Positions 1 to 10,672 of a DNA stretch of 64,000 bases are shown piece after piece (positions within the stretch are counted from its first letter, which is position 1; every line of letters starts with the position of its first letter). The DNA comes from Erwinia sp. HDF1-3R. GTDB lineage: Bacteria; Pseudomonadota; Gammaproteobacteria; Enterobacterales; Enterobacteriaceae. A model generated the notes under the pieces. The model did no database searches. It was not told where the DNA came from and worked only from the letters and a program-made list of their open reading frames with translations. The position numbers and the translations under genes were made by a program. The DNA lies in assembly GCF_039621855.1 (NCBI RefSeq), contig NZ_CP155071.1, forward strand, positions 4,402,001-4,466,000, given 5' to 3'.

Positions 1-105
1 CAGGTAGTCCAGCGGTGCGCTCACCGGAGACTCATCAACCAACACACCGTCTTCTGTACGTACCTGGTATGCCAGGCTGACCACCAGGTCTTTTGCTACT
101 TTCAT
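1..105 (-). CDS. slyD: FKBP-type peptidyl-prolyl isomerase SlyD (N-terminal part only)
   Basis: The reverse strand reads MKVAKDLVVSLAYQVRTEDG and onward for 35 codons, which matches the N-terminus of E. coli SlyD. The gene runs off the left edge, so the rest of the FKBP domain, the IF chaperone insert and the His/Cys-rich metal-binding tail are not visible. An AGGAG lies just upstream of the ATG at 103-105. SlyD is a cytosolic prolyl isomerase, chaperone and nickel-binding protein. Its place beside yheV and kefB is the E. coli order. Confidence 0.95.
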   Translation of the reverse strand, partial: MKVAKDLVVSLAYQVRTEDGVLVDESPVSAPLDYL

Positions 106-243
106 GATTACTCCTAACCGTTGAGAGCTTTGAGCCCTTTTAATGTTGGCCTTTTGCCAACCTGTAAGGCTTTAAATTGCGTCGATAGTAACGAATTTCA
201 ACGCCGCTGTAGGATACAGCTTAAAAAAAGCTGAGCCATAACG

Positions 244-438
244 CTACTCAGGATGAAAAATTCCTATCACTTGTTCATTTTCGCGAACCTGGCCCCGGGC
301 CTGTTTATCCGCTTCTCGCATCTGATGCCCGCACTTAACACATTCTACGACATCAACATTATTCTCTTTCCACAGCGCCAGCGTATCTTTGGCCTGACAC
401 TTTGGACAGGTTGCTCCGGCAATAAATCGTTTACGCAT
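244..438 (-). CDS. yheV: YheV family small zinc-ribbon-like protein
   Basis: A 64-residue protein with two Cys pairs, CPKC near residue 11 and CVKCGH near residue 33, in a zinc-ribbon arrangement. It closely resembles E. coli YheV (66 residues, function unknown), including the C-terminal EQVIGIFHP. The AGGA Shine-Dalgarno overlaps the kefB stop codon, and the gap to kefB is only 8 bp, so the two are probably co-transcribed and translationally coupled. A metal-binding or nucleic-acid-binding role is inference. Confidence 0.9.
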   Translation of the reverse strand: MRKRFIAGATCPKCQAKDTLALWKENNVDVVECVKCGHQMREADKQARGQVRENEQVIGIFHPE

Positions 439-446
439 AACATGTC

Positions 447-2252
447 CTATTCATATTCGTCCCAGCCGTGAAACTGGCGTTTCTCATGCCGCATTTCTGC
501 CTGAAAAATATCCTCCAGTTCGCGACGGGCCTCCTTCACGCGCGAAATTTGCTGGCTGTCCGCATGATTCGGCATCAGCTCACGCAGCATACGCATATCC
601 AGTCGGCGAAAATGCTGCTGAGCACGAAAAGCCTGATGGGGATGCATGCCCAGCGTCATTAAGGTCTTACGCCCCAGCTCAAGCGCACTGGAAAAGGTTT
701 CACGGGAAAACTGCGTGACGCCAGCCTGAAGAAGTTCATGGGCCTCCACGCGCCCTCTTGCCCGGGCCAGAATTTGCAGATGCGGAAAATGATGCTGGCA
801 GAGATGGACTATCTCCATGGCATCTTCCGGCCCGTTACAGGTTATCACTATTGACTGCGCCGTTTCAGCCCCGGCGGCGCGCAGCAGCTCTAACTCCTTA
901 GCATCACCGTAGTATACTTTATAACCGTACCTGCGCATCAGGCTGACCGCGCTGATATCGCGCTCAAGTACCGTGATCCGTTTTTCATTGGCCATCAGCA
1001 ATCGCGCAACCACCTGCCCAAAACGACCAAATCCCACCACAATCACCTGGGGCTTATCATCCTCGACAAAATGTTTCTCTTCGTTTTCATCCGGCTCGTT
1101 GAAGCGTTTCTCAAGGATTTTATCCACGCCCTGCAGCAACAGCGGCGTGGTCATCATTGAGAGCGTTACCGTAACCAGCAGCAGAGGCATCTGGTCTCCG
1201 CTAAACAGGTGGGCCGTTGCGGCCGCTGAAAACAGCACAAAGGCAAACTCGCCGCCCTGGCTGAGTACGCCGGAGAATTGCAGGCGCTCGGAGCTGCGCA
1301 GGCCGTAAATCCGCGACAGCAGATAGAGCACCCCCGCTTTCACCGCCACCAGCGACACCACGCCAATCAGAATTTCGATGATATGGGTATAAAGCACGCC
1401 CAGATTGAGCGCCATGCCCACCGAGATAAAAAACAGCCCCAGCAGCAGGCCCTTGAAGGGATCGATGGCAATTTCTAGCTCGTGACGATACTCACTTTCG
1501 GCCAATAGGATACCCGCGATAAACGTACCCAGCGCCATGGAAAGGCCGAGCGCGTCCATAAACAGCGCCGAACCCAGCACCAGCAGCAGGGCGGCGGCGG
1601 TGAAAACTTCACGAACGCCGGATGCCGCGATATAGCGGAATATTGGCCGCAGCAGATAGCGCCCTCCGACCAGCATGCCGGCAAAGGCCAGCACCTTCAT
1701 GCCTATCTTTATCCAGTCGGTATGCCCGCTGTCACTTCCTGCCAGCAGCGGGACCAGCGCCAGCGCCGGGATAACGGCCAGATCCTGAAACAGCAGGACC
1801 GAAAAGCCGAGCTGGCCCGACTCATTGCGGTTCATGCCTTTATCCCGCATCAGCTGGAGCGCCATCGCCGTCGAGGACATGGCCAGCCCGATACCGCCGA
1901 TGGTTGCCGCCTGCCACGAAAAGTCCGTCAGCCATAGCAGCCCGCCAAGGATAGCCGCGCTGAAAATGACCTGAGCGGCGCCCACGCCAAAGATGGAGCG
2001 GCGCAGTTCCCAAAGCTTGGAGGGTTTCAGCTCCAGCCCGATAATAAACATCAGAAAAACCACGCCCAGCTCGGAGAAGTGCAGGATCTCTTCCACGTCG
2101 CTGATAAAGCCCAGCCCCCAGGGACCAATCGCAATACCCGCCAGCAGGTAGCCCAGCACCGCCCCAATACCCAGCCGCGCGGCCAGAGGTACCGCAACAA
2201 CAGCGGCAAACAGATAGACCACGCCGGCCGTCAGGAGGGTTTGTCCTTCCAT
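447..2252 (-). CDS. kefB: Glutathione-regulated potassium/proton antiporter KefB
   Basis: At 601 residues the protein has the same length as E. coli KefB. The first ~380 residues are strongly hydrophobic and form a monovalent cation:proton antiporter-2 membrane domain. From about residue 400 there is a cytosolic RCK/KTN domain with the nucleotide-binding motif [13 protein letters not shown]. KefB is an inner-membrane K+ efflux system held shut by glutathione and opened by glutathione adducts of electrophiles, which acidifies the cytoplasm as protection. The start codon directly abuts the stop of kefG, its ancillary subunit, so the two form one operon with yheV downstream. Confidence 0.97.
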   Translation of the reverse strand: MEGQTLLTAGVVYLFAAVVAVPLAARLGIGAVLGYLLAGIAIGPWGLGFISDVEEILHFSELGVVFLMFIIGLELKPSKLWELRRSIFGVGAAQVIFSAAILGGLLWLTDFSWQAATIGGIGLAMSSTAMALQLMRDKGMNRNESGQLGFSVLLFQDLAVIPALALVPLLAGSDSGHTDWIKIGMKVLAFAGMLVGGRYLLRPIFRYIAASGVREVFTAAALLLVLGSALFMDALGLSMALGTFIAGILLAESEYRHELEIAIDPFKGLLLGLFFISVGMALNLGVLYTHIIEILIGVVSLVAVKAGVLYLLSRIYGLRSSERLQFSGVLSQGGEFAFVLFSAAATAHLFSGDQMPLLLVTVTLSMMTTPLLLQGVDKILEKRFNEPDENEEKHFVEDDKPQVIVVGFGRFGQVVARLLMANEKRITVLERDISAVSLMRRYGYKVYYGDAKELELLRAAGAETAQSIVITCNGPEDAMEIVHLCQHHFPHLQILARARGRVEAHELLQAGVTQFSRETFSSALELGRKTLMTLGMHPHQAFRAQQHFRRLDMRMLRELMPNHADSQQISRVKEARRELEDIFQAEMRHEKRQFHGWDEYE

Positions 2253-2807
2253 TCAGATACCTCCATAGGGTAAAGGGGATGCGAGCCAGTGTGCATACGC
2301 TCGCGCATAGTTTTTCATGACTTCAGGTGTCTGGTGCCGCGCCCAGTAGATAATCATCGGCGTCAGCCAGTGCATCCGGCACATCTGGGCGGTCAGCTCG
2401 AACGGGCGCATAATGTCCGACATAGGATAGCGGTTCAGCCCTTCCTGATGATAGGCCGCCTCGGGCTCGCCGGTGGTGATCACGCTGCGCCAGTACTTTC
2501 CTTCCAGCACGTTGCCGCCTGGGCCGCTGGCAAAGCCGCGAGAGAGCACGCGATCCAGCCACTCCTTCAGCAGCGCAGGGCAGCTGTAGGTGTACAGGGG
2601 GTGCTGGAAGACGATGATGTCGTGTTCGCGCAATAGCTGCTGCTCGCGATGAATATCAATAAAAAAATCGGGGTAGTGCGCATAAAGGTCATGCACCGTG
2701 ACCTGTGGCAAAAGCCGGGCCGGCTCCAGCAAAACGCGATTAGCAACCGAGTCTTGTGATTCCGGGTGGGCATAAAGCAGCAAAACTTTAGGCGGCTGCA
2801 ACATCAT
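2253..2807 (-). CDS. kefG: KefB ancillary flavodoxin-fold protein KefG
   Basis: A NAD(P)H-quinone-oxidoreductase-like flavoprotein required for full KefB activity. Typical sequences are [16 protein letters not shown] near the N-terminus, [20 protein letters not shown] and [14 protein letters not shown]. The frame is open ten codons further upstream, but the start chosen is the Met-Met at 2807, which gives 184 residues as in E. coli and has GGAGG close upstream. The stop is immediately followed by the kefB start, consistent with stoichiometric production. It sits at the inner face of the membrane bound to KefB (family knowledge). Confidence 0.94.
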   Translation of the reverse strand: MMLQPPKVLLLYAHPESQDSVANRVLLEPARLLPQVTVHDLYAHYPDFFIDIHREQQLLREHDIIVFQHPLYTYSCPALLKEWLDRVLSRGFASGPGGNVLEGKYWRSVITTGEPEAAYHQEGLNRYPMSDIMRPFELTAQMCRMHWLTPMIIYWARHQTPEVMKNYARAYAHWLASPLPYGGI

Positions 2808-2927
2808 TCCCCTCCAAATCGTCGTCACGGCGGGCAAATTCCGCTACCATGCTCGACGCAACGGAATCCAGGATTCCGAAATCCAATTGATGGCTCAATT
2901 TAACATATTCTACATATTACGGCGCTT

Positions 2928-4823
2928 ATGATTGTCTTCTCCTCGTTACAAATTCGACGCGGTGTCCGCGTACTGCTGGATAACGCCAATGCCACCATTA
3001 ACCCCGGTCAAAAGGTGGGTCTGGTCGGTAAAAATGGCTGCGGTAAATCCACGCTGCTGTCGCTGCTTAAGAACGAGATAAGCGCCGACGCGGGGAGCTT
3101 CAGCTACCCAGGCAACTGGTCGCTCGCCTGGGTAAACCAGGAGACACCGGCACTGTCGGTGCCCGCCATTGAGTATGTTATCGACGGCGACCGCGAATAC
3201 CGTCAGCTTGAAGCCGAGCTGGCTCACGCCAACGAGATCAACGACGGCCACGCCATTGCCGTACTGCACGGCAAGCTTGATGCGCTCCAGGCCTGGACCA
3301 TTCAGTCCCGCGCCGCCAGCCTGCTTAACGGGCTGGGCTTCTCTCAGGAACAGCTACAGCGCCCGGTGAGTGATTTCTCCGGCGGATGGCGGATGCGCCT
3401 CAACCTGGCCCAGGCGCTGATCTGCCGTTCCGACCTGCTGCTGCTTGATGAGCCGACTAACCACCTCGATCTCGACGCGGTCATCTGGCTTGAGCGCTGG
3501 CTGAAAAGCTATCAGGGCACGCTGATTCTGATTTCGCACGACCGCGACTTCCTCGATCCGGTAGTCGACAAAATTCTGCATATTGAACAAGAGTCCATTT
3601 ACGAATATACCGGCAACTACAGCGCCTTCGAGATCCAGCGGGCGACCCGCCTGGCGCAGCAGCAGTCGCTTTTCGAGAACCAGCAGACGAAGGTTGCCCA
3701 TCTGCAAAGCTTTATTGACCGTTTTAAAGCGAAGGCCAGTAAAGCTAAGCAGGCGCAAAGCCGCATCAAAATGCTGGAGCGCATGGAGATGATCGCCCCC
3801 GCCCACGTCGACAACCCTTTTACCTTCAGCTTTCGGGTACCGGAAAGCCTGCCGAACCCGCTGCTGGATATGGAAAAAGTCACGGCGGGCTATGGCGATC
3901 GCATCATCCTGAATTCGATCAAGCTCAACCTGGTGCCCGGCTCGCGCATTGGCCTGCTGGGTCGCAACGGCGCGGGCAAATCGACGCTGATTAAAATGCT
4001 GGCGGGCGAACTGGCACCGCTTAAGGGCAATATCGGCCTGGCGAAAGGCATTAAGCTGGGTTACTTCGCCCAGCATCAGCTCGAATTCTTACGCGCAGAT
4101 GAATCCCCCCTCCAGCATCTGGTACGCCTGGCGCCAAAGGTCCTTGAACAGCAGCTGCGTGATTACCTGGGCGGCTTTGGTTTCCAGGGCGACAAGGTGA
4201 CGGAAAAAACCGAGCGGTTTTCCGGCGGAGAGAAAGCCCGTCTGGTGCTGGCGCTGATTGTCTGGCAGCGCCCGAACCTGCTGCTGCTGGATGAGCCTAC
4301 CAACCACCTCGATCTCGATATGCGCCAGGCGCTGACCGAAGCCCTGATTGATTTTGAAGGGGCGCTGGTGGTGGTGTCGCACGACCGTCACCTCCTGCGA
4401 TCGACCACGGATGACCTCTATCTGGTGCACGACGGCAACGTCGAGGCTTTTGATGGCGATCTGGAAGATTACCAGCAGTGGTTGAGCGATCTGCAAAGGC
4501 AATCGGCGACCGCTGAGCCTAAACAGGAGAGCGGTAACAGCGCGCAGGCCAGGAAAGATCAGAAACGCCGCGAAGCGGAGCTCCGTACCCAGACGCAGCC
4601 GCTGCGCAAAGAGATTGAAAAGCTGGAAAAGCAGATGGAAAAGCTGAACGCGCAGCTGGCGGATGCCGAAGACAAACTCGCCGACCCGACCCTTTACGAA
4701 CAGGCGCGCAAAGCAGATCTGACCGCGGTATTAAAACAGCAGGCGGAAGCGAAATCCTCGCTGGAAGCGTGCGAAATGACATGGCTGGATGCGCAGGAGC
4801 GTCTGGAAGGGATGCTCGGGTAA
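2928..4823 (+). CDS. yheS: ABC-F family ATPase YheS
   Basis: A soluble protein of 631 residues with two ABC domains and no membrane segments. Walker A motifs are GLVGKNGCGKST (about residue 33) and GLLGRNGAGKST (about 345). The signatures are FSGGWRMRL and FSGGEKARL, each followed by LLLLDEPTNHLDL. A charged linker separates the two domains, and the C-terminal ~100 residues are a coiled coil rich in K, E and Q. ABC-F proteins of this kind act at the ribosomal E site. E. coli YheS has been linked to relief of particular stalls, but its exact role here is not shown by the sequence. It is transcribed divergently from kefG. Confidence 0.95.
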   Translation: MIVFSSLQIRRGVRVLLDNANATINPGQKVGLVGKNGCGKSTLLSLLKNEISADAGSFSYPGNWSLAWVNQETPALSVPAIEYVIDGDREYRQLEAELAHANEINDGHAIAVLHGKLDALQAWTIQSRAASLLNGLGFSQEQLQRPVSDFSGGWRMRLNLAQALICRSDLLLLDEPTNHLDLDAVIWLERWLKSYQGTLILISHDRDFLDPVVDKILHIEQESIYEYTGNYSAFEIQRATRLAQQQSLFENQQTKVAHLQSFIDRFKAKASKAKQAQSRIKMLERMEMIAPAHVDNPFTFSFRVPESLPNPLLDMEKVTAGYGDRIILNSIKLNLVPGSRIGLLGRNGAGKSTLIKMLAGELAPLKGNIGLAKGIKLGYFAQHQLEFLRADESPLQHLVRLAPKVLEQQLRDYLGGFGFQGDKVTEKTERFSGGEKARLVLALIVWQRPNLLLLDEPTNHLDLDMRQALTEALIDFEGALVVVSHDRHLLRSTTDDLYLVHDGNVEAFDGDLEDYQQWLSDLQRQSATAEPKQESGNSAQARKDQKRREAELRTQTQPLRKEIEKLEKQMEKLNAQLADAEDKLADPTLYEQARKADLTAVLKQQAEAKSSLEACEMTWLDAQERLEGMLG

Positions 4824-4870
4824 AATGGCTAATCGCCCGCATCACGGCGTTAGCCACTTTTAGCCGTTCA

Positions 4871-5710
4871 TTAAAACGGCTTATCGCCCAGGATCGTCGC
4901 GCGATGCATGATACGCCGGGCGGGCATATAATCGGCGTTGGCGTAATGCTGCGTCACGCGATTATCCCAGATGGCGATATCATTCTCCTGCCAGCGCCAG
5001 CGCACCTGAAACTCCGGCTTAGTGATATGGGCAAACAGGAAGTTAAGCAGGGCATCACTCTCCTTCTGACTGAGATCGACAATGCGGGTGGTAAAGCCTT
5101 CATTGACGAACAGCGCCTTTTTCCCACTGACCGGATGGGTGCGGATCACCGGGTGCAGTAAGGGCGGATTTTTCTCCACTGCCTGCTTCCAGCGCGCATG
5201 TTCTTCCTCGCTGCTACGGTATTTGTACTCCTGAAACGACTTCTTAAAATCATGCTCAGCATGCAAACCACTCAGTAACTGTTTGAAGGGTTCAGAAAGC
5301 GCATTGTAAGCGGCAATCCCACTGGCCCACAGCGTATCCCCTCCGCTTTCCGGCAGCCGTTTCGCGGCCAGAATCGCCCCGGCTGGCGGCGTCTCGATAA
5401 AGGTGACGTCGGTATGCCAGTTGTCATTATCCGGTGGATTATTATCGTGAGTATCCAGCACGATAATTTCCTCTACGTCCGGCGCATGAGGGTAAACAGG
5501 ATGGATATGCAGATCGCCAAAGCGGGCCGCCAGGGCGCGCTGCTGTTGCGGCGTCACGGGCTGATCGCGGAAAAACAGCACCTGGTGGCGGATGAGTCCG
5601 TGATACAGCTGCTCAAACTGCGCATCGCTTAGCGGCAGGGCCAGATTAATATCTGAAACCCGTGCGCCGATATACGGGCCCAGCGCGGTAATCGTCAGAC
5701 GTTCGTTCAT
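4871..5710 (-). CDS. tauD: Taurine dioxygenase TauD
   Basis: A 2-oxoglutarate/Fe(II)-dependent dioxygenase that oxidises taurine to aminoacetaldehyde and sulfite during sulfate starvation. It aligns without gaps to E. coli TauD. The iron ligands are visible as H99 and D101 in WHTD and the distal His near 255 in TQHYAN. The RRIMHR near the C-terminus contributes 2-oxoglutarate contact. Its ATGA overlaps the tauC stop, so tauABCD is one tightly coupled operon on the minus strand. The operon lies between yheS and yheT, unlike in E. coli K-12, where tau sits near hemB. Confidence 0.97.
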   Translation of the reverse strand: MNERLTITALGPYIGARVSDINLALPLSDAQFEQLYHGLIRHQVLFFRDQPVTPQQQRALAARFGDLHIHPVYPHAPDVEEIIVLDTHDNNPPDNDNWHTDVTFIETPPAGAILAAKRLPESGGDTLWASGIAAYNALSEPFKQLLSGLHAEHDFKKSFQEYKYRSSEEEHARWKQAVEKNPPLLHPVIRTHPVSGKKALFVNEGFTTRIVDLSQKESDALLNFLFAHITKPEFQVRWRWQENDIAIWDNRVTQHYANADYMPARRIMHRATILGDKPF

Positions 5711-6534
5711 AAATTTTCTCCATGCCAGGGGGTTAAACGGCGCTGCACGCTGCGCAGGCCCAGCTCAAGTGTGAAGGCAATCAGGGCGATAACGGCGATA
5801 CCCGCGAGGACCACATCCGTCGCTAAGAATTCACCCGCTGACTGCACCATAAATCCCAGCCCGCGCGTGGCGGCGATAAGCTCTGCCGCGACCAGCGTTG
5901 ACCAGCCCACGCCCAGCCCGATACGCAGGCCGGTTAAAATCTCCGGCAGCGCGCCCGGCAGTACGACGTACCATAAAACCTGCCAGCGGCTGGCACCCAG
6001 TGACTGGGCGGCACGCAGGCGAACCTGCTGAGCGCTTTTCACCCCGGCCAGCGTCGACATTGCCACGGGGGCGAAAATGGCCAGGTAAATCAGCAAAATT
6101 TTCGACGTTTCGCCAATGCCAAACCAGATTACCATCAGCGGCAAATAGGCCAGCGGCGGCACCGGGCGGTAAAGCTCAATCAGCGGATCGAGGATGCCGC
6201 GCACGGTTTCACTCAGCCCCATCGCTATCCCTACCGGTACGCCAATAAGTACCGCTGCCAGCAACGCGATAACAATCCTCGTCAGGCTGGCCGCAAGGTG
6301 CTGCCACAGAGTGGCATCCATAAAACCCTTTGAACTGGCAATGGTCAGCAGCTGATGAAAGACCTGCTGCGGTGCAGGGAGAAACAGCGGCGCAATCAGC
6401 TTCAGTGAGGTGACGCCCCACCACAGGAATAGCAGTACCAGCAGCGTCACGACGCTAAGGGTCAGTTGCCGACTGAAAGGCCAGCGCAGCCGGGTGCGGT
6501 CGGCGCGGGTGTTTTCACTGGTGACAATACTCAT
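5707..6534 (-). CDS. tauC: Taurine ABC transporter permease TauC
   Basis: An inner-membrane permease of 275 residues with about six hydrophobic segments. The first is near residues 27-47, and the cytoplasmic EAA-type loop ([16 protein letters not shown]) lies near residues 195-215. It belongs to the binding-protein-dependent permease family of TauC/SsuC. It overlaps tauB by 4 bp and tauD by 4 bp. The partner genes fix the substrate as taurine or related sulfonates. Confidence 0.96.
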   Translation of the reverse strand: MSIVTSENTRADRTRLRWPFSRQLTLSVVTLLVLLFLWWGVTSLKLIAPLFLPAPQQVFHQLLTIASSKGFMDATLWQHLAASLTRIVIALLAAVLIGVPVGIAMGLSETVRGILDPLIELYRPVPPLAYLPLMVIWFGIGETSKILLIYLAIFAPVAMSTLAGVKSAQQVRLRAAQSLGASRWQVLWYVVLPGALPEILTGLRIGLGVGWSTLVAAELIAATRGLGFMVQSAGEFLATDVVLAGIAVIALIAFTLELGLRSVQRRLTPWHGENL

Positions 6535-7298
6535 GAAAAGACCTCACGCTGCTGAAATACACGACTTAAAACATACTCCCGGCGCTCGATAAACGCCGGA
6601 TCGGACTTAATCGCCCGGCAGGCCTCACCGCGTGCATAACGGCGGCCAAAGTCCAGAGAGAGCCGCTCGATAATTCTTCCCGGCCCCGGCGATAACAGGA
6701 TCAGCTCGCTGGCAAGAAACACTGCCTCTTCAATATCATGAGTAATCAGCAACACCTGCTTGCCGCTGTCGCGCCAGAGATTCAGCAGCAGCTCCTGCAT
6801 CTGTTCGCGGGTAAACGCATCCAGCGCACCGAAAGGTTCATCCAGCAGGAGCAGCTGCGGGTCGGCCGCCAGCGCTCTGGCGATGCCCACCCGCTGACGC
6901 ATTCCGCCGGAGAGCTGCCAGATAAATTTCTTTTCCGCGCCCTCCAGCCCCACCTTTCTGAGCATTGCCCTGGCCCGATCGCGTCGCACATTTTTCGCCA
7001 CGCCCGCCAGCTGGAGGCCAAAACCAACGTTATCCAGCACGTTCCGCCACGGCAGCAGCCCTTCGTGCTGGAACACTACGCCGCGTTCCGCCCCCGGACC
7101 GGTAACGACTTTACCGTCCAGCGTGATGCTGCCGGACTCCGCCGGAAGAAAACCAGCGACCAGGTTGAGCAGCGTGGTTTTGCCACAGCCTGAAGGCCCA
7201 AGCACCACCACCAGCTCCCCGGAGGCGATGGAGAGATTGATATCTTCCAGCGCAGGATGACCGTCATAACGGGCGGTCAGATGTGAGACTGCAAGCAT
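6531..7298 (-). CDS. tauB: Taurine ABC transporter ATP-binding protein TauB
   Basis: A single ABC ATPase domain of 255 residues: Walker [10 protein letters not shown] (about residue 34), signature [15 protein letters not shown] (about 130) and Walker [13 protein letters not shown]. The protein powers taurine import together with two TauC subunits. It lies between tauA (13 bp gap) and tauC (4 bp overlap). Length and motifs are normal for the family. Confidence 0.97.
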   Translation of the reverse strand: MLAVSHLTARYDGHPALEDINLSIASGELVVVLGPSGCGKTTLLNLVAGFLPAESGSITLDGKVVTGPGAERGVVFQHEGLLPWRNVLDNVGFGLQLAGVAKNVRRDRARAMLRKVGLEGAEKKFIWQLSGGMRQRVGIARALAADPQLLLLDEPFGALDAFTREQMQELLLNLWRDSGKQVLLITHDIEEAVFLASELILLSPGPGRIIERLSLDFGRRYARGEACRAIKSDPAFIERREYVLSRVFQQREVFS

Positions 7299-7311
7299 GG
7301 GAACCCCTTAA

Positions 7312-8289
7312 TCACTCAGCAATTTGCTTAACAAACCGGTCGGTGACATAGCTGCTGTAATCGCTGGACGCCTGCGGAACCTTGCCCTGATCCTTCAGAA
7401 ATTTCGCCGTATCGACAATGGCCTTATTTACCGGCTGAGCCAGCTCCTGCACCTGCTGCTGTGCGGTGAGATAGGTATTGCCCTTCACGAGGTCCGGCAC
7501 CTGCTGCTCCGGTACGCCGCTCAGGCGGGAGAGCTTGCTGAGGTTACCGCCCTCTTTCAGCCATCGATCCGGATTATCAAGGTAGCCTTTCTGTGCGGCG
7601 AGTGCGCTGCGGGCAAATGCGGTGACCACGTCAGGATGTTTTTCCGCAAAATCTTTGCGCACCACCCAGACATCGAGCGTTGGCGATCCCCATTTGCCGA
7701 CCTGCGCGGAATCCGTCAGGACCCGGCCATCTTTCTCCAGTTCGTTTACGGCAGGTGCCCAGACGTAAGCGCCGTCGATATCGCCGCGCTGCCAGGCGGC
7801 TGCGATAGCCGGTGGCTGCAGGTTAACAATCTGTAGCTGGTCGGGTTTAATGCCCCAGTGCTTCAGCGCTGACAGCAGGCTGTAGTGGGTGGTGGAGATA
7901 AAGGGAACGGCGATACGCTTACCAATCAGATCCTTCGGGCTGTTGATGGACTTTTTCACCACCAGCGCCTCGGAATTCCCTAACTGCGACGCCAGCAGGA
8001 AAACCTCAATCGGCACCTGCTGGCTGGCGGCTACTGCCAGGGGGCTGGAGCCGATATTACCAATCTGTACGTCACCGGAGGCTAACGCACGCACGACGCT
8101 TGAACCACTGTCAAACTTACGCCAGTCCACCTGCGCCCCGCTTTCTTTGGCGAAGGTGCCATCGGCCTGCGCCACCTTAGCGGGCTCTGCCGAAGTCTGA
8201 TACGCCACGGTGACGTCGACGGCCTGCGCCGTTAATGCCGAAAGTGAAAGTGCCGCTGCAATCAGTGATAATGAGAATTTATGCGCCAT
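7312..8289 (-). CDS. tauA: Taurine-binding periplasmic protein TauA
   Basis: A 325-residue solute-binding protein whose first 23 residues (MAHKFSLSLIAAALSLSALTA) form a Sec signal peptide. The mature part VDVTVAYQTSAEPAKVAQAD is almost the E. coli TauA sequence. It captures taurine in the periplasm and delivers it to TauBC. It is the first gene of the operon and has GGAG seven bases before the ATG. In E. coli the operon is activated by Cbl and CysB under sulfur limitation. The AT-rich upstream region would accommodate such sites, but I cannot assign one with confidence. Confidence 0.97.
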   Translation of the reverse strand: MAHKFSLSLIAAALSLSALTAQAVDVTVAYQTSAEPAKVAQADGTFAKESGAQVDWRKFDSGSSVVRALASGDVQIGNIGSSPLAVAASQQVPIEVFLLASQLGNSEALVVKKSINSPKDLIGKRIAVPFISTTHYSLLSALKHWGIKPDQLQIVNLQPPAIAAAWQRGDIDGAYVWAPAVNELEKDGRVLTDSAQVGKWGSPTLDVWVVRKDFAEKHPDVVTAFARSALAAQKGYLDNPDRWLKEGGNLSKLSRLSGVPEQQVPDLVKGNTYLTAQQQVQELAQPVNKAIVDTAKFLKDQGKVPQASSDYSSYVTDRFVKQIAE

Positions 8290-8310
8290 TGCCCTGCTCC
8301 GGTTGTCATT

Positions 8311-8327
8311 GTTATTCGTTGAATAAC
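8311..8327. promoter_or_regulatory. Perfect inverted repeat upstream of tauA
   Basis: GTTATTC-GTT-GAATAAC is a perfect 7-3-7 palindrome lying 22 bp upstream of the tauA start codon, so between any promoter and the Shine-Dalgarno. It may be an operator or an mRNA hairpin in the tau leader. No regulator is assigned. Confidence 0.35.
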
Positions 8328-9741
8328 CTCTTTGTAACCGACAGCGACAATGGCAATAAAGTAATTAAAAAGTATCGCTTATAATTATTTTTGCTTAGAA
8401 GAAAAGCGGGATAGCTTTGCAGAAAAGAGAGTTCGGGAGCCAATGGAATGTAAACATACTGGATATAAGTATCCGCTTAGCGAACGATAACCTCGAAAGC
8501 ATCTCTCATCAGGGTCCTAATCGATGACAATTCATTATGACCTTCCGTTGGCCCTCCCCTCAGCTTCCGGTTCCTTAAAAACCTGGGTCAGCGTCTTTCA
8601 ATTGTGAAAATCACCAGATTAGCGGCCCGAATGTTATGGCGCAGTTTTTCATCGCTGAGATATTCTGGCAGAAACAGTGGTTTTGTTACCTACTCGGTCA
8701 GCAAAAGAAAAGTATAGTTTTTCTCCGACTGGCAGTGCCCACTTTTCGCAAAATAGTGACAGCCACAAATGATGATCATGTATTCTTTGTACCTAAATGT
8801 ACGTGGCTGATTATGCATAAAAAATTTCAACCCCGGTGTTTTCAGAATATAGCCGGTCGCATGGTACTAGATTTTTACAGAGTAGATATGGCAACGGCCA
8901 GAGCGCAATCTTACATGTTTATGTATTAATCCTTACGCCGGGCAAATTATATTTATTTGTAGACATGTAAAAACCTGCCTCATACCTTTTTTTCATAGAA
9001 ACAAATTTATCTCATTGATAATAAATGTAATTTTTATTTTCATAAAAACAGAGATATTTTAAGATGAGTAACTTTAGTTCGTACTGTAGTATCTATGGGC
9101 AATGGCGGCGGGGTTTTACTATTTGCCAGTAAATAAGGGCTTGCATTGTTTAGCATTCCAGCGATCCCGTCTTTGCCTGCAGTTAGCGTTACAGTGCACT
9201 GAAGTTAAAGGCAGTCCCATTGAAACAGCATTTCTGTATGTACGTGGGGGTATGGAGAATATCGTCTGACAGCAATCAGGTATTCTGTCACAACCCAATT
9301 AAAATATTATTAGTAGCCATAATAAGCAGGGCGTATTACCAGGTTTTATAAGATACTGAGGTTGAATTTATTCTTAATGAAAAATTAGCAGTGCACGGTT
9401 TATTTATACCATGCGTTACTGCACAAACGTTCCCGCTGGGAGCTTGATTGATAGCCGCCGAATCGTTTATCCGGATGTCGCACGTAAGACCTCTATATCT
9501 GTAAAGAGGATGGCATCCGCACCTGGAATTTAACCATCACGCATCCGCTATATTTCAGTACGCCGAATAATAGAGCGAGTCATTAAGCAGAGGCCATTGT
9601 AGCATTTTAATTAGCACCATAATCAAGCTGAGGGAATCATAAGAAACCTTCATTAAAGTAATAAAATTTCTGCTGACGAAACCTTAAAAAATAAACCCGG
9701 AGTATCTAAATATTTATATGGTTGTAACAAAAGGAGGGAAT
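8328..9741. other. Long AT-rich intergenic region without a convincing gene
   Basis: About 1.4 kb separate tauA from the next plus-strand gene. The base composition is much richer in A and T than in the flanking backbone. The left end must hold the tau promoter. The longest open frame (8636-8929, plus, 97 codons) has no ribosome binding site, no recognisable domain and protein-unlike composition, so I do not call it. Short decayed coding fragments may be present around 9100-9600, but none is recognisable. The region looks like degraded accessory DNA. Confidence 0.5.
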
Positions 9742-10506
9742 ATGAAATTTGAATTTTCATTATTTGCACTAATCCTTTCGGCAGGCATCGTTCACGCTGA
9801 TCCTACGATATTCTATGAAGCCCCGAGTGGACATAACTATGATTCTATGACGGTGGGAATTCAGGTTGACAGCATGACTAAACAGAAAGGGTATTTCTGG
9901 GCAAATACGTATATCTTTTATGAAGGAAACCATCAGGGATACATAGGGATCCAGCCCCGTGCAGAGGAGAAATCAAATATTGCCGTCTTCGGTGTATTTG
10001 GTGATGGTGCTAAATCTACTTCTGCAAGCTGTAATTCTGACGCTGATGGAGGAAAGGGCGTTTCCTGTCGTGTGGCTTACGAATTTGAAGAGGGGAGAAA
10101 ATATTGGCTTAATATTGAAAAAGAAGAAAGCGGTGATTCAGGTTACAATAAATGGCTGGGTACAATAACGGACAGTAGTACCGGCGAACGGATCACTATA
10201 GGAGAATATATGACCCCAAAATCCTGGGGAATGTTATGGCGAAAAGCGACGTTTTTTGATGAATGGCTTCCATTCAACGGCGAGCCATCCGATCCTTCAA
10301 AACGTAACTGCGTACCTCACGCAAAACTAACTACCTATAATCCAGTATTCAGCGTAAACGGTAAACAAGAAAACACAGATGTAACTGGGTCACGCATTAC
10401 CGCAGGCAAGGATCTCTGTGCCGTCGCACATGCCTATCCAAATGCCGGCCTGACACTTGGAAAAGATAGTCACATAGTGGAAAATGGTATTTTTACGAAA
10501 AAATAA
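9742..10506 (+). CDS. Secreted protein of unknown function (possibly DUF3472-like)
   Basis: A 254-residue protein starting at the ATG preceded by AAGGAGG. An ATG 24 bp further upstream is in frame but lacks a ribosome binding site. Residues 1-19 are a signal peptide ending ...GIVHA/DPT. The mature protein is rich in aromatic residues and glycine (YFWANTYIFYEGNHQGYIG), with probable beta-sheet structure. Four cysteines sit as two pairs (about 94/106 and 183/215), consistent with periplasmic disulfides. The WANTYIFYEG...GYIGIQPR stretch reminds me of DUF3472 proteins, but this is from memory and unproven. It is followed by a strong hairpin and stands alone in AT-rich DNA next to an IS relic, so it is probably acquired. 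Confidence 0.75.
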   Translation: MKFEFSLFALILSAGIVHADPTIFYEAPSGHNYDSMTVGIQVDSMTKQKGYFWANTYIFYEGNHQGYIGIQPRAEEKSNIAVFGVFGDGAKSTSASCNSDADGGKGVSCRVAYEFEEGRKYWLNIEKEESGDSGYNKWLGTITDSSTGERITIGEYMTPKSWGMLWRKATFFDEWLPFNGEPSDPSKRNCVPHAKLTTYNPVFSVNGKQENTDVTGSRITAGKDLCAVAHAYPNAGLTLGKDSHIVENGIFTKK

Positions 10507-10520
10507 AAATTAATAAAACG

Positions 10521-10550
10521 TAATGTGGTCGTTTTTAGCCGACCACATTA
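10521..10550 (+). terminator. Stem-loop after the secreted-protein gene
   Basis: TAATGTGGTCG and CGACCACATTA form a perfect 11 bp stem with an 8-base loop, beginning 14 bp after the stop codon. No U-tract follows on the plus strand, so it may act as an mRNA 3' stabiliser or a Rho-independent-like terminator of modest strength. Confidence 0.5.
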
Positions 10551-10672
10551 CATATCACTGAATCATCAATGGGTCATGGCTACGGCGAACCTTTCATAGA
10601 TAAGTGATTTCTACTTAGATCAGTTCAAAAAAAGCCAGATGTTGCATTTTGCAGCTTTGCTCTCATTAAGCC

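Noticed and set aside
8636..8929. Open reading frame of 97 codons in the gap after tauA
   Set aside because: No ribosome binding site, no domain, and composition typical of chance frames in AT-rich DNA.
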